Shown: positions 1 through 8,872 of the stretch, in pieces
Position numbering within the stretch: position 1 is the first letter of the stretch
Layout: every line of letters begins with the position of its first letter
Origin: CAYVTM01 sp964454645
GTDB lineage: Bacteria > Bacteroidota > Bacteroidia > Sphingobacteriales > Sphingobacteriaceae
Assembly: GCA_964454645.1 (NCBI GenBank)
Contig: CAYVTM010000001.1
Location: forward strand, 590,204 to 654,203
Length of the DNA: 64,000 nucleotides
Reading direction: 5' to 3'
Made by a program: the position numbers and the translations under genes
Notes under the pieces: model-generated
The model's input: only the letters and a program-made list of their open reading frames with translations
Told to the model about the DNA's origin: nothing
Databases searched by the model: none

Positions 1-86
1 TATCAAGCCCTGTTAAATCTTTCAGTAAATAGGAAAAGGTTGGATACATGAATACTTTTTTAGATGTTCGAATATAGAAATAATCC

Positions 87-1403
87 TTAATGTACTAGGA
101 TTTCTTCGGGATCAGTAATGTTTACGTTACCGTCGTCGGCAATATCAAGCAGTTTTACTTTTTTCAATTCATTAACGAGAACGGGATCGTACTTCGCACG
201 TACCTTCACATAATTGCGGGTAAATCCGTGCATGAACCCATCTTTGCTATCCGCTTCAAACAATACTTCTTCGGTTTCACCTATATTCTGTTCGTAGAAA
301 TATCTTCTTTTTTTGTCGGAAAGGCCGTGCAACATTTTACTGCGCTCGGCACGTTCGGTCAATCCTACAGCATCCGGCAAAGAAACGGCTACTGTATTTT
401 CTCGTTCAGAATAGGTAAATACATGCAGATAAGAAATATCCAATTCGTTAATGAAACGATAGGTTTCGAGGAAATCTTCCCTGCTTTCACCCGGAAAACC
501 CACAATCACATCCACTCCGATACAGGCATGGGGCATAGCCGCTTTAATACGGCTTACCCGTTCGCTATACAATTCGCGTTTATATCTTCTGCGCATCAGT
601 CCCAAAATTTTATTTGATCCCGATTGTAAAGGAATATGAAAATGAGGTACGAAACGTTTGGAGCCGGCAACGAAATCAATAATTTCATCGCTTAACAAAT
701 TCGGTTCAATAGAAGAGATGCGGATACGATCAATCCCATCTACTTCGTCCAGGGCTTTCACTAAATCAAAAAAATTATAAACATCCCGTTGTCCAAAATC
801 ACCTAAGTTTACTCCTGTTAAAACAATTTCTTTCACTCCCGATTCAGCAATTGCTTGGGCATTCGCGATTACATTCGCGATACTATCGCTTCTGCTCGCT
901 CCTCTTGCCAAGGGAATGGTACAAAAAGAACAGGTATAATCGCAACCATCCTGGACCTTTAAAAAAGTACGGGTACGGTCACCATAAGAATACGCAGCGA
1001 TGAAGTTCTGTGCTTCGGAAACAGGCTGGTTAAAAACTTTTCCTTTTTTGTGCTTGGAAAGATCATTGATATAATCCAGCAGTTGAAATTTTTCCGAAGC
1101 TCCTAATACCACATCCACACCGGGAATATCCGCGATCTCTGCCGGCTTAAGCTGGGCATAACAACCTATAACCGCAATAAAAGCTTCAGGCGAATATTTT
1201 AAAGCTTCTTTAACAACTTTCCTGCACTTCTTATCGGCATGCTCGGTAACCGAACAAGTATTAATAACATAAATATCGGCAGCTTCCTCGAATTCCACCT
1301 TACGAAATCCCTGATCAGTAAACAGTCGTCCAATAGACGATGTTTCCGAATAGTTCAGCTTACAACCTAATGTATAAAAGGCTACTTTTTTCCCGTTATT
1401 CAT
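87..1403 (-). CDS. mtaB: tRNA t6A37 methylthiotransferase MtaB
   Basis: Radical-SAM enzyme that adds a methylthio group to N6-threonylcarbamoyladenosine at position 37 of ANN-decoding tRNAs. The 438-residue length is normal for the family. The N-terminal UPF0004 domain shows its three cluster cysteines (about C14, C50, C81). The radical-SAM CxxxCxxC follows at C154, C158 and C161 (CDYTCSFC), and a TRAM-like region closes the protein. MtaB rather than MiaB or RimO is inferred from the TLGCKLNYSE start and the SFCTIPLARG context. The start is an ATG, with a TATCTTTG -7 box on the same strand at 1412-1419. It is probably monocistronic or first of a unit running out of the window. Confidence 0.93.
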   Translation of the reverse strand: MNNGKKVAFYTLGCKLNYSETSSIGRLFTDQGFRKVEFEEAADIYVINTCSVTEHADKKCRKVVKEALKYSPEAFIAVIGCYAQLKPAEIADIPGVDVVLGASEKFQLLDYINDLSKHKKGKVFNQPVSEAQNFIAAYSYGDRTRTFLKVQDGCDYTCSFCTIPLARGASRSDSIANVIANAQAIAESGVKEIVLTGVNLGDFGQRDVYNFFDLVKALDEVDGIDRIRISSIEPNLLSDEIIDFVAGSKRFVPHFHIPLQSGSNKILGLMRRRYKRELYSERVSRIKAAMPHACIGVDVIVGFPGESREDFLETYRFINELDISYLHVFTYSERENTVAVSLPDAVGLTERAERSKMLHGLSDKKRRYFYEQNIGETEEVLFEADSKDGFMHGFTRNYVKVRAKYDPVLVNELKKVKLLDIADDGNVNITDPEEILVH

Positions 1404-1411
1404 ATACGTTG

Positions 1412-1419
1412 CAAAGATA
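1412..1419 (-). promoter_or_regulatory. -7 promoter box upstream of mtaB
   Basis: On the minus strand this reads TATCTTTG, an exact match to the Bacteroidota -7 consensus TAnnTTTG. It lies 9 bases before the mtaB ATG, so the 5' leader would be very short. No convincing -33 TTG was seen at the usual 19-21 base spacing. Confidence 0.5.
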
Positions 1420-1459
1420 CAAATTTTGAACGGCTAGCCTGAAAAAAAATAAACAGGCT

Positions 1460-2269
1460 TTATTTATTAAAGCTTCTGAGGCGCAGCTCGGTAAGTTTCT
1501 TCTTGGTATAAAGCGGAAAAACCCCTTTCATCATCCATTCGTAATAACTGGGTTCTATCTTAAAAATCTCCGATACTAATTTCCCTTTATGCTTTCCGAA
1601 ATTAAAGATTTCCTGTCCATCTTCATTATAAACCATCGTTCCCGCAAAATCTACATTTCGTTGAATGGTTGTAAAAGCATGTAGTGCATCCACATCGTTT
1701 TTTACCGGGAAAGATTCTCTGCCTTGTTTATCTATGTAAGCGGTGTTCTCATATTTTTCTACCTGTGCCAATAAGACTTCATAGGTTGCTTTAATATCGG
1801 CTTCGGCCGAATGAGCGTTCTCCAGTTCTTTCTGGCAGTAAAATTTATAGGCAGCTTTAAGTGTACGCTGTTCCATCTGATGGAAAATATTTTGCACATC
1901 CACCGTTTTTCGGTTACTCAAATCAAAATCAACTTCTGCACGCAGAAACTCTTCCATTAAAATCGGGATATCGAATTTATTTGAATTGTATCCTGCTAAA
2001 TCGCATTTATCCAAAAACTGCGCAAGCCCTTTTGCAATTTGACGAAAGGTAGGCTCTTCGGCAACATCGGCATCATAAATATTATGAATCAATGAAGCCT
2101 CAACAGGAATAGGTATCTCGGGATTGATACGCTTGGTTTTCACTTCTTCGGTACCATCGGGATTAACTTTTAAAACAGAAATTTCTACAATTCTGTCGGA
2201 TGCTACATTTACTCCGGTAGATTCAATATCAAAAAATGCAAGCGGTTTTTTTAGGTTTAGTTTGATCAT
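1460..2269 (-). CDS. DEDD-family 3'-5' exonuclease (DnaQ-like)
   Basis: RNase T/DnaQ superfamily 3'-5' exonuclease. Exo I is FDIES at residues 13-17, with the two metal-binding acids D14 and E16. Exo II is near GYNSNKFDIPIL, and an Exo III-type H-x4-D (HSAEADIKA) is near residue 155. After about residue 200 comes a short extra domain with NFGKHKGK...YYEWMM, resembling the C-terminal module of ExoX-type or DUF3820 proteins. The protein could act in repair, or as a proofreading-type nuclease outside the replicase. It is not fused to a polymerase and its substrate cannot be deduced. The terminator upstream separates it from the thioredoxin pair. Confidence 0.88.
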   Translation of the reverse strand: MIKLNLKKPLAFFDIESTGVNVASDRIVEISVLKVNPDGTEEVKTKRINPEIPIPVEASLIHNIYDADVAEEPTFRQIAKGLAQFLDKCDLAGYNSNKFDIPILMEEFLRAEVDFDLSNRKTVDVQNIFHQMEQRTLKAAYKFYCQKELENAHSAEADIKATYEVLLAQVEKYENTAYIDKQGRESFPVKNDVDALHAFTTIQRNVDFAGTMVYNEDGQEIFNFGKHKGKLVSEIFKIEPSYYEWMMKGVFPLYTKKKLTELRLRSFNK

Positions 2270-2297
2270 TCTAAATTGAAATTATCAGATAAATGTA

Positions 2298-2331
2298 CAA
2301 AAAAATCCCCGGCATTTGTCCGGGGATTTTG
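2298..2331 (-). terminator. Intrinsic terminator of the thioredoxin pair
   Basis: An 11-bp perfect stem (AAAATCCCCGG with CCGGGGATTTT) around a 7-base loop is followed on the minus strand by a run of seven T. It lies between the end of the redoxin gene and the start of the exonuclease gene, so it ends the minus-strand redoxin transcript. Confidence 0.85.
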
Positions 2332-2353
2332 TGTTTATAAATTTTACCAGGTT

Positions 2354-2959
2354 TTACTTTCTCCATTTAATGGTACAACCTATTGCTTTGGTATCGGTTA
2401 TCGCCGGTTTATTGCCTGTAAGCAAAGCATCTACCGCTGTCTCCACATATTTCTTTGTAACTTTGGATGCATCTTCGGTATGATCATCGATGGCTCCGAT
2501 ATATTCGATCCTGTTTCCTGATTCCGTTTTGTTCAGGATAAACACATGGGGCGTACGTGTTGCTCCGTATGTCTTAGCAATCTCCTGGCTCTCATCCTGT
2601 AAATAAGGGAAAGGATAATTATATTTTTCTGCACGTTTCTGCATCTCTTCAAAAGAATCTTCGGGTTGAATTTTCGCATCGTTCGGATTGATAGCAATCA
2701 CCGGAAAACCTTTGGCAGCATACTTTTTATCTAAATCGATAATACGTTGTTCGTAAGCCTGAGAATAAGGACAATGATTGCAGGTGAAAATTACGATATA
2801 ACCTTTTGCGTCCTGAAAGGATTTTAAGGAAACCTGTTTGCCATCGATATTTTTAAGATTAAAATCGATGGCATGATCCCCTACTTTGTAACCCTGCGCC
2901 CATACACCTTGTGTAAAGCATAGCAGAAAGAGCATTGTGAAAATGAGTTGTTTTTTCAT
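2354..2959 (-). CDS. Exported thioredoxin-family protein (AhpC/TSA-like redoxin)
   Basis: Predicted secreted or periplasmic redoxin of 201 residues. A signal peptide covers about residues 1-21 (hydrophobic core, then WAQG). The thioredoxin fold follows, with the redox motif CNHCPYSQAYE, a CxxC of the type seen in Bacteroidota redoxins. The characteristic cis-Pro region is TRTPHVFIL. It lies 9 bases downstream of another exported thioredoxin-like gene on the same strand and is followed by a strong terminator, so the two probably form an operon. The substrate is unknown. A role in periplasmic thiol reduction or peroxide handling is inferred from family and export only. Confidence 0.85.
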   Translation of the reverse strand: MKKQLIFTMLFLLCFTQGVWAQGYKVGDHAIDFNLKNIDGKQVSLKSFQDAKGYIVIFTCNHCPYSQAYEQRIIDLDKKYAAKGFPVIAINPNDAKIQPEDSFEEMQKRAEKYNYPFPYLQDESQEIAKTYGATRTPHVFILNKTESGNRIEYIGAIDDHTEDASKVTKKYVETAVDALLTGNKPAITDTKAIGCTIKWRK

Positions 2960-2968
2960 AATAGATAT

Positions 2969-3463
2969 TTATGGTTTTTGATTGATAATCGTTTTTAACT
3001 CTTTATAGGTAAACTCCTGCTCATAAAAATCCCTTCTTCCTGAACCGGAAAATAGTAGGGTGGCAGGTATCGCTCCCGACCAGCTCTTATCTACCCGATT
3101 GATAAAGCTGTCCATATCCTGTTCATCCAGCACAATTATTTCCGATTGAAGATTATGCTTTCCTATAAAAGGAAGAAGTGCAGAATGATACTTCGATTTA
3201 AAATCGAGGCTCAACAGAAGAACCTTTACTTTCGACCGGTCGCTTACCGCCTCCTGATGAATACGGTCGAAATAAGGTAATTCCCTGATACAGGGACCGC
3301 ACCATGTTGCCCAAAAATTTAAAACATAGGTCGTATCTCCTCCCTGCTGCATTCGCTTTTCAATTTCGGAATAAGGCAAAATGACCTGACCCGAAACATT
3401 TAGAGAATACATGCATAAAGCAACCCATATAATGAATACTCCAGGCAGATTTTTAAGACTCAT
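2969..3463 (-). CDS. TlpA-like periplasmic thiol-disulfide oxidoreductase
   Basis: Thioredoxin-like protein of 164 residues. An N-terminal hydrophobic segment (about residues 7-25, signal peptide or anchor) precedes the active-site motif FWATWCGPCIREL, the WCxxC signature of TlpA/ResA proteins. The cis-Pro region is GAIPATLLF. Such proteins keep exported cysteines reduced, for example in cytochrome c maturation, but no cytochrome biogenesis genes are adjacent. It is the first gene of a likely two-gene operon with the redoxin downstream. It is divergent from the PagL-like gene with about 65 bases between them. Confidence 0.87.
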   Translation of the reverse strand: MSLKNLPGVFIIWVALCMYSLNVSGQVILPYSEIEKRMQQGGDTTYVLNFWATWCGPCIRELPYFDRIHQEAVSDRSKVKVLLLSLDFKSKYHSALLPFIGKHNLQSEIIVLDEQDMDSFINRVDKSWSGAIPATLLFSGSGRRDFYEQEFTYKELKTIINQKP

Positions 3464-3528
3464 TTGTTAAAATTAAGAAAATTATCAATTAGTTATTACA
3501 TTAGAAAAAAATCTGGCAAGCTATTTTT

Positions 3529-4164
3529 ATGATTATCCGTTTCACGCTCCTGATAGCCTCTTTTATAGGAATTTCGTCATCAGCTTATACGCAAGCTATA
3601 AAAAGTAGCGACATCATTGCTTTGGAATACAATCTGAGTACCCACTCACTTCCCGATAATGGTCAATTACTGAACGACCGCGCTCAAGGCCTTGAATTTA
3701 CCTATGCATTTGCTACCAATCACCGGACAGATACCTGGATGCGCTATTTGAATGTGCAGCATATCGGCCTGACATTATTGTACATGGACTTATATGAATT
3801 AGACGGCCTGAAAAACATGGCTCCCAAAGGTTCATCGGGAAGTTTTATCGGAATATTACCTGTCCTCTATTGCAAGCTATTCGGAGAAAAGAGGTTTCGT
3901 GCATATCTGGTTCCTACCTTCGGTATAGGGTATCAAACCAAAACCTGGTTCGATACTCCTACCGATTACAACCGTTTTATCAGTAGCGGTATCAATTTTT
4001 GTACAAAACTCGATTACCTGATGGAGTACAGAATTTCCCAACAGCTATCGGTCGATGCGGGATTGCGTTTTTTGCATTACTCGAATTCCGCATTTTATTT
4101 ACCGAATACCGGGATGAACTTTTTTACAGCTAAAACCGGATTGATTTATCGTTTGAATAATTAG
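3529..4164 (+). CDS. Acyloxyacyl hydrolase / PagL-like lipid A deacylase
   Basis: Predicted outer-membrane beta-barrel enzyme of the PagL/acyloxyacyl hydrolase family, which removes acyl chains from lipid A. A signal peptide covers about residues 1-21 (ending SAYTQA). The C-terminal part has FLHYSNSAFYLPNTGMNF, the conserved His-x-Ser-Asn of PagL, with His and Ser as catalytic pair. At the place of the acidic residue (12 after Ser) there is an Asn, common in Bacteroidota homologues as far as I recall. Length 211 is typical. It is followed after 4 bases by another small exported beta-rich protein, so they are likely co-transcribed. Activity on this organism's lipid A is inferred only. Confidence 0.75.
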   Translation: MIIRFTLLIASFIGISSSAYTQAIKSSDIIALEYNLSTHSLPDNGQLLNDRAQGLEFTYAFATNHRTDTWMRYLNVQHIGLTLLYMDLYELDGLKNMAPKGSSGSFIGILPVLYCKLFGEKRFRAYLVPTFGIGYQTKTWFDTPTDYNRFISSGINFCTKLDYLMEYRISQQLSVDAGLRFLHYSNSAFYLPNTGMNFFTAKTGLIYRLNN

Positions 4165-4168
4165 CAAT

Positions 4169-4693
4169 ATGAAGAGATTGAAGATTACCCTGGCACTGTT
4201 CGTATTCTGTCTTCCCATGAATATCATTCCGGCACAAGCACAGCATTTGGAAAGAAACACTTTCGAGCTTGCTGCGGGTGCCGGGCGCAGAGCCTATATC
4301 AATTCAAAAAAAGCAATGCTTCGCGCTACTTTTTCGGGATATTATAACATTCGCTTACACCCTTTATGGGATTTAAAATTAGGAGGCGATGCTATTTATT
4401 ACGATACTAAATATGATGGAAACCCTGCCGGCCCGGGATACCTGATTCGTGTCAGCTCCTACGAACATTTCTCTTATGCGGGCGTTGTGGGTTTCGATTT
4501 TAAGATGAATCGTTTAATGCTCGAAGGAGGTGTTGGAAGATATATTCATTTCAACAGCCTATACGATCTGAAATATTATACCAAAGTGGGGCTACGCTAT
4601 TTAATCACCCCCAATCTCACTACCGGCTTTTCTATGCGTGCGCATGCCAACGAGGCCGACTATATCGATTTTGGCCTCAGCGTAAAGTTTTAA
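4169..4693 (+). CDS. Small outer-membrane beta-barrel protein, function unknown
   Basis: A 174-residue exported protein. The signal peptide is about residues 1-24 (ending PAQAQ). The rest is alternating hydrophobic/aromatic strands, ending in a Phe-terminated strand (FGLSVKF), as expected of an outer-membrane barrel. It starts 4 bases after the PagL-like gene, so translation is probably coupled and the two may act together in the outer membrane, though it could equally be a second deacylase-like barrel. I do not recognise a specific family, and no catalytic motif is visible. Confidence 0.7.
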   Translation: MKRLKITLALFVFCLPMNIIPAQAQHLERNTFELAAGAGRRAYINSKKAMLRATFSGYYNIRLHPLWDLKLGGDAIYYDTKYDGNPAGPGYLIRVSSYEHFSYAGVVGFDFKMNRLMLEGGVGRYIHFNSLYDLKYYTKVGLRYLITPNLTTGFSMRAHANEADYIDFGLSVKF

Positions 4694-4701
4694 TTTTTAA
4701 T

Positions 4702-5505
4702 TTATTCTGATTTTGTTTCAATCAAATAGTACACGCAGGTCGTAAAGAAATTGCGAACAAAAGGTAAGGCCTGAATAAAAGCAAACTGTAGCTTTGGTTC
4801 CAGGTTAAATTTATAGCGATAAATAGGATTAATCAGGTAATGTTTTCTACTGACAATCCTGTATCCTGTGTTTTTTATTATCCGTTTAAAACGCTCGATC
4901 GAAATTCCGGTATCTTTAATTTCCAGGAGCTCTTTAATAACAGCCTCTTGTTCTCCACCCGCTTTCAGGATCACCTTATATAAAAATGCCGGCAATAAAT
5001 GATAGTAAGGCAGTTTACTCAGCAGTTTATTTTTACAGATCTGCTGATGTCCGCCGAAAGGCATATACCAGGGAGGGAATCCGAAGAATATTTTTCCATG
5101 AGGAGCTAAATAGCGTTTCAGATAGTCGATAATTTTTTCCTGATCCGGAATATGTTCGATAGAATCTTTTAAGATAATTACATCAAATTGATGTGAGAAA
5201 TCTTTCTCAAAATCAACATCATAAATATTTTTTGCAACAAAACGCGCCAGGCCCTTCTGTATTTCTGCCTTCATAAATCCTTCAGCCATACGCACACGTT
5301 CCGGGCTTAAATCCACCCCCACTACCTTACATCCTAAGTCAGTAAAGGCCTTTAGCACACCTCCTTCCCCACAGCCTATTTCCAGTACCTGAGAATGTTC
5401 GTTCAATTCAATTTTATGGGCAATAAAAGGCAGTACAAAATTTCTGGAATTTTCATACTGCTGATTAAAATAACGGTCCCAATCCGAATGAAATTCAAAT
5501 GCCAT
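4702..5505 (-). CDS. Class I SAM-dependent methyltransferase
   Basis: Rossmann-fold methyltransferase of about 267 residues. Motif I is VLEIGCGEGGVLKAF, followed by VVGVDLSPERV (acidic loop) and a motif II/III region DVIILKDSIEHI typical of the Methyltransf_11/23 group. The reading frame is open further upstream, but the upstream start would be TTG. The ATG at 5505 has an AAGGA-type ribosome-binding sequence just before it and is preferred. The C-terminal 100 residues (FPPWYMPFGGH onward) resemble Bacteroidota methyltransferases of undefined substrate. It is convergent with the preceding beta-barrel gene (8-base gap) and divergent from dnaX. Confidence 0.85.
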   Translation of the reverse strand: MAFEFHSDWDRYFNQQYENSRNFVLPFIAHKIELNEHSQVLEIGCGEGGVLKAFTDLGCKVVGVDLSPERVRMAEGFMKAEIQKGLARFVAKNIYDVDFEKDFSHQFDVIILKDSIEHIPDQEKIIDYLKRYLAPHGKIFFGFPPWYMPFGGHQQICKNKLLSKLPYYHLLPAFLYKVILKAGGEQEAVIKELLEIKDTGISIERFKRIIKNTGYRIVSRKHYLINPIYRYKFNLEPKLQFAFIQALPFVRNFFTTCVYYLIETKSE

Positions 5506-5637
5506 AGATCCTTCCCGGCCTATTGAGCCGGAAGGCAATAATAAACATTTTTTTTAAAGCATACATCTTAGAACAAAGCCTTAAAATATCTATTAGAGGC
5601 TTATCGCTTTCAAGGATTTTTTTTTACCTTCGTTGCA

Positions 5638-7395
5638 ATGGATAATTTTATTGTTTCAGCTCGTAAATATCGTCCGGCAACTTTTGATACGGTTGTCGGT
5701 CAGTCACATATTACCAATACGCTTAAAAACGCGATAAAGAACAATCATCTGGCTCAGGCTTTTTTGTTTTGCGGCCCGCGTGGGGTCGGAAAAACCACCT
5801 GTGCGCGTATTCTGGCGAAAACCATTAATTGTCAGAATCTTCAGGACAATCAGGAAGCCTGCGATCAATGTGAATCCTGCCTTTCTTTTAAGAACGGAAA
5901 TTCACTAAATGTTCACGAGCTTGATGCTGCTTCGAATAATTCCGTAGAAGATATACGAAGCTTGGTTGAGCAGGTTCGTTTTGCTCCTCCTTCCGGAAAA
6001 TATAAAATCTATATCATCGATGAGGTTCACATGCTTTCAACAAGTGCATTCAATGCCTTTCTGAAAACATTGGAAGAGCCTCCGTCCTATGCTATATTTA
6101 TTTTAGCGACCACTGAGAAACATAAAATTATTCCGACTATTCTTTCCCGTTGCCAGATATTCGACTTCAACCGTATTCAGGTTGAAGACATCACGCAGCA
6201 TTTAGCATACATCGCCAAAAACGAACAGATTCAAGCCGAAGAGGAAGCCCTGCATACCATTGCTCAAAAAGCCGACGGAGCTTTACGTGATGCACTCTCG
6301 ATCTTCGACCAAATCGTAAGCTTTGCCGGAAATCAATTAAGCTATCAATCGGTCATCGATAATTTAAATATTCTCGATTACGATTATTATTTCCGAATGA
6401 CGCAAGCCATCATTGATGAAGATGTTAAAAGTGTTTTATTGATTTTCGATGAGATCTTAAACAAAGGTTTCGACGGAAATAATTGCATCAATGGTTTGAG
6501 TGAACACTTCCGTAATCTTTTGGTAAGCAAAGACCCCGAAACCCTTAAGTTGCTGAAGGTAAGCGATAGTATAAAAGAACGCTATTTGAACCAATCGAGG
6601 GAAGTATCTGTCGGATTACTGATGAGCGCCCTATCGCTTGCTAATCAATGCGACATTCATTACAAAACCAGTAAAAACCAACGTTTACATGTAGAACTGG
6701 CACTAATGAAAATATGCCATATACCCTCAGCGCTTAATCTCTCTCAACTTCCCGCAACACAGCAGGAGGTAAAAAAAAAACCTGATACAGTAACAAATAC
6801 TGCTTCGGAGATAACTAAATCTGTCCGGGAAAACAAACCGGCACAAACGCCGGATATTCCGAAAAGCCCATTCCCCCCAAGCACTCCGGCTACGGGCGGA
6901 TTAAAAAAAGTACAACGTACGAATTCGGGAAATGGCTTTAAGCTTCCAACCCTCGATGAGCTTAATACAGAATCTCCGGTACATAAGGAAACAACCGAAA
7001 CCAATCATCCGATATTAAATCTGCCAACAGAAACTTTTACCGAAAGCGATTTACTCGGAGTCTGGGACAAGTTGTGTAATGACATGATGAAACAAAACAA
7101 AATCGGACTGCATACATTAATGCAGATGAACAAACCTATGATTGTGAATGCCGATCAGTATTTGTTAAAAGTTTCAAACAAAGTAGAGTCCGAATTGTTT
7201 AACGATGAGCGTTCGGAAATATTAGAAAAGATTCGTGCAGCTTTGCATAATTTCAAACTGGATATACTGGTAGAGGTTGACGAAAGTGCGGAAAGCCATA
7301 GGCCTTATACAAACCTCGAAAAATTCGATGCCATGTCGGCAAAAAACCCCAATCTCTTTCTGTTAAAAGACCGCTTGGGTTTAGACCTGGATTAA
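5638..7395 (+). CDS. dnaX: DNA polymerase III subunit gamma/tau
   Basis: Clamp-loader ATPase subunit of the replicative polymerase. Walker A (GPRGVGKT) is near residues 46-53. The zinc module cysteines are C65, C75, C78 and C81. The Walker B/DExx equivalent IIDEVH is near 126-131, and the sensor region is TILSRCQIF. Domain III ends near residue 370, followed by a Pro/Thr-rich linker and a C-terminal tau domain to residue 585. At residues 378-381 the codons GTA AAA AAA AAA form a run of ten A preceded by AGGAGG. Slipping either way meets a stop within 5 codons, giving a gamma-like product of about 382-385 residues. A TACCTTCG box (one mismatch to -7) lies directly before the ATG. Confidence 0.95.
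   Translation: MDNFIVSARKYRPATFDTVVGQSHITNTLKNAIKNNHLAQAFLFCGPRGVGKTTCARILAKTINCQNLQDNQEACDQCESCLSFKNGNSLNVHELDAASNNSVEDIRSLVEQVRFAPPSGKYKIYIIDEVHMLSTSAFNAFLKTLEEPPSYAIFILATTEKHKIIPTILSRCQIFDFNRIQVEDITQHLAYIAKNEQIQAEEEALHTIAQKADGALRDALSIFDQIVSFAGNQLSYQSVIDNLNILDYDYYFRMTQAIIDEDVKSVLLIFDEILNKGFDGNNCINGLSEHFRNLLVSKDPETLKLLKVSDSIKERYLNQSREVSVGLLMSALSLANQCDIHYKTSKNQRLHVELALMKICHIPSALNLSQLPATQQEVKKKPDTVTNTASEITKSVRENKPAQTPDIPKSPFPPSTPATGGLKKVQRTNSGNGFKLPTLDELNTESPVHKETTETNHPILNLPTETFTESDLLGVWDKLCNDMMKQNKIGLHTLMQMNKPMIVNADQYLLKVSNKVESELFNDERSEILEKIRAALHNFKLDILVEVDESAESHRPYTNLEKFDAMSAKNPNLFLLKDRLGLDLD
6764..6780 (+). other. Putative slippage/frameshift site in dnaX
   Basis: AGGAGGT followed by ten A (6771-6780) inside dnaX, in frame as GTA AAA AAA AAA. 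A -1 shift reads ACC TGA and stops at once; a +1 shift reads CTG ATA CAG TAA. The position, between the ATPase core and the tau C-terminal domain, is where E. coli (translational -1 frameshift with upstream Shine-Dalgarno-like element) and Thermus (transcriptional slippage) make gamma. Function here is inference. Confidence 0.6.
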
Positions 7396-7443
7396 CAGGA
7401 AAACCCAATAAAACATAAGAATGCAATAAATTAAGATAATCTC

Positions 7444-7473
7444 TTGATTCATGGTAACATTCGATTAAATTTG
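7444..7473 (+). promoter_or_regulatory. Promoter of isocitrate dehydrogenase gene
   Basis: TTG at 7444-7446, 19 bases, then TAAATTTG at 7466-7473: a full match to the Bacteroidota -33/-7 promoter. It lies 20 bases before the ATG. Confidence 0.7.
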
Positions 7474-7492
7474 CGCAAAAAATATACAAGAT

Positions 7493-8719
7493 ATGTCAAA
7501 AATAAAAGTAGCCAATCCGGTAGTAGAATTAGACGGTGACGAGATGACCCGCATTATCTGGGATTTCATTAAGAACAAGCTTATCTTCCCTTATTTAGAT
7601 ATAGACATTAAGTATTTCGACTTAGGTATTGAGCATCGTGATGCTACCAACGACCAGGTAACGATTGATGCTGCCGAAGCGATCAAAAAATACAATGTAG
7701 GTATTAAATGCGCTACCATCACTCCGGATGAAGCACGTGTGAGTGAATTCAACCTGAAACAAATGTGGAAATCACCTAACGGAACCATTCGTAATATTTT
7801 AGATGGTACCGTATTCCGTGAACCTATTGTGATGAAAAATGTTCCGAGATTGGTTCCGAACTGGACGGCCCCTATTTGCATTGGTCGTCACGCATTTGGA
7901 GATCAATACCGCGCTACCGATTTTGTTACCAAAGGAAAAGGTAAACTAAGCATTAAATTCGAAGGCGAGAACGGAGAAATAATCGAACATGAAGTATATA
8001 ACTTCCAGGGAGATGGTGTAGCATTGGCTATGTACAATACCGATGAATCGATCAAAGGTTTTGCACGCGCTTGTTTCAATCAGGCTTTATTGAAAAAATG
8101 GCCTTTATTCCTATCCACTAAAAATACGATCCTTAAAAAATACGACGGACGTTTCAAAGATCTCTTTGAAGAAATCTATCAAAACGAATTCAAAGCAAAA
8201 ATGGATGCTGTTGGAATTACCTACGAGCATCGTTTAATTGACGACATGGTTGCATCCGCTTTGAAATGGAATGGCAATTTTGTATGGGCTTGTAAAAACT
8301 ACGATGGAGACGTGCAATCAGATACAGTTGCTCAGGGATTCGGCTCTTTAGGCTTGATGACCTCAACCTTGGTTACTCCGGATGGAGGAACCATGGAAGC
8401 TGAAGCAGCTCACGGAACTGTTACACGTCATTATCGCGATCATCAGGCAGGTAAGCCTACCTCTACAAACCCAATCGCTTCTATCTTTGCATGGACACGC
8501 GGATTGGCATTCAGAGGTAAACTGGATAATAACCGGGACCTGATTAATTTCTGTGATGCATTAGAAAAAGTATGTATCGATACAGTTGAGTCGGGTAAAA
8601 TGACCAAAGACTTAGCCGTTTGTATCCATGGAAACAAAGTGAATCATGGTGAACATTATTTATATACCGAAGAGTTCCTCAATGAGCTTGATAAAGAACT
8701 AAAAATCCGTTTAGGATAA
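7493..8719 (+). CDS. icd: NADP-dependent isocitrate dehydrogenase (eukaryotic-type, homodimeric)
   Basis: Oxidatively decarboxylates isocitrate to 2-oxoglutarate in the TCA cycle, giving NADPH. The 408-residue protein matches the eukaryote-like type II NADP-IDH family rather than the E. coli Icd type: N-terminus [16 protein letters not shown], substrate-binding [19 protein letters not shown], the IDDMVA metal/substrate acids, and [12 protein letters not shown] for NADP binding. Full length, ATG start, with its own promoter (TTG-N19-TAAATTTG) and a strong terminator after it, so it is a single-gene transcript. SucD, another TCA enzyme, is encoded elsewhere in the window. Confidence 0.95.
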   Translation: MSKIKVANPVVELDGDEMTRIIWDFIKNKLIFPYLDIDIKYFDLGIEHRDATNDQVTIDAAEAIKKYNVGIKCATITPDEARVSEFNLKQMWKSPNGTIRNILDGTVFREPIVMKNVPRLVPNWTAPICIGRHAFGDQYRATDFVTKGKGKLSIKFEGENGEIIEHEVYNFQGDGVALAMYNTDESIKGFARACFNQALLKKWPLFLSTKNTILKKYDGRFKDLFEEIYQNEFKAKMDAVGITYEHRLIDDMVASALKWNGNFVWACKNYDGDVQSDTVAQGFGSLGLMTSTLVTPDGGTMEAEAAHGTVTRHYRDHQAGKPTSTNPIASIFAWTRGLAFRGKLDNNRDLINFCDALEKVCIDTVESGKMTKDLAVCIHGNKVNHGEHYLYTEEFLNELDKELKIRLG

Positions 8720-8742
8720 TTCGAACAAACGATTTTATACAA

Positions 8743-8783
8743 GATGCCCCCGGCAATATAAATGTTGGGGGCATCTTTATTTT
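8743..8783 (+). terminator. Intrinsic terminator after icd
   Basis: Nine-bp perfect stem GATGCCCCC / GGGGGCATC (8743-8751 with 8767-8775), 15-base loop, then TTTATTTT. It ends the icd transcript. Confidence 0.85.
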
Positions 8784-8872
8784 CTACCCCTTCAAATCGT
8801 AAATACTGTTTTTGCATTCTCATTTTTCCCTCTCTTTTTTCCGAAATACGTACCTTTATAAAAAAACAAACC

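Noticed and set aside
1..86. Possible gene end at the left edge
   Set aside because: No family or plausible coding frame visible in 86 bases.
2276..2521. Open frame opposite the redoxin 3' end
   Set aside because: Passes through a terminator hairpin and lies antisense to a clear redoxin gene.
8762..8872. Upstream extension of the secreted esterase
   Set aside because: It begins inside the icd terminator; the ATG at 8873 starts the signal peptide.
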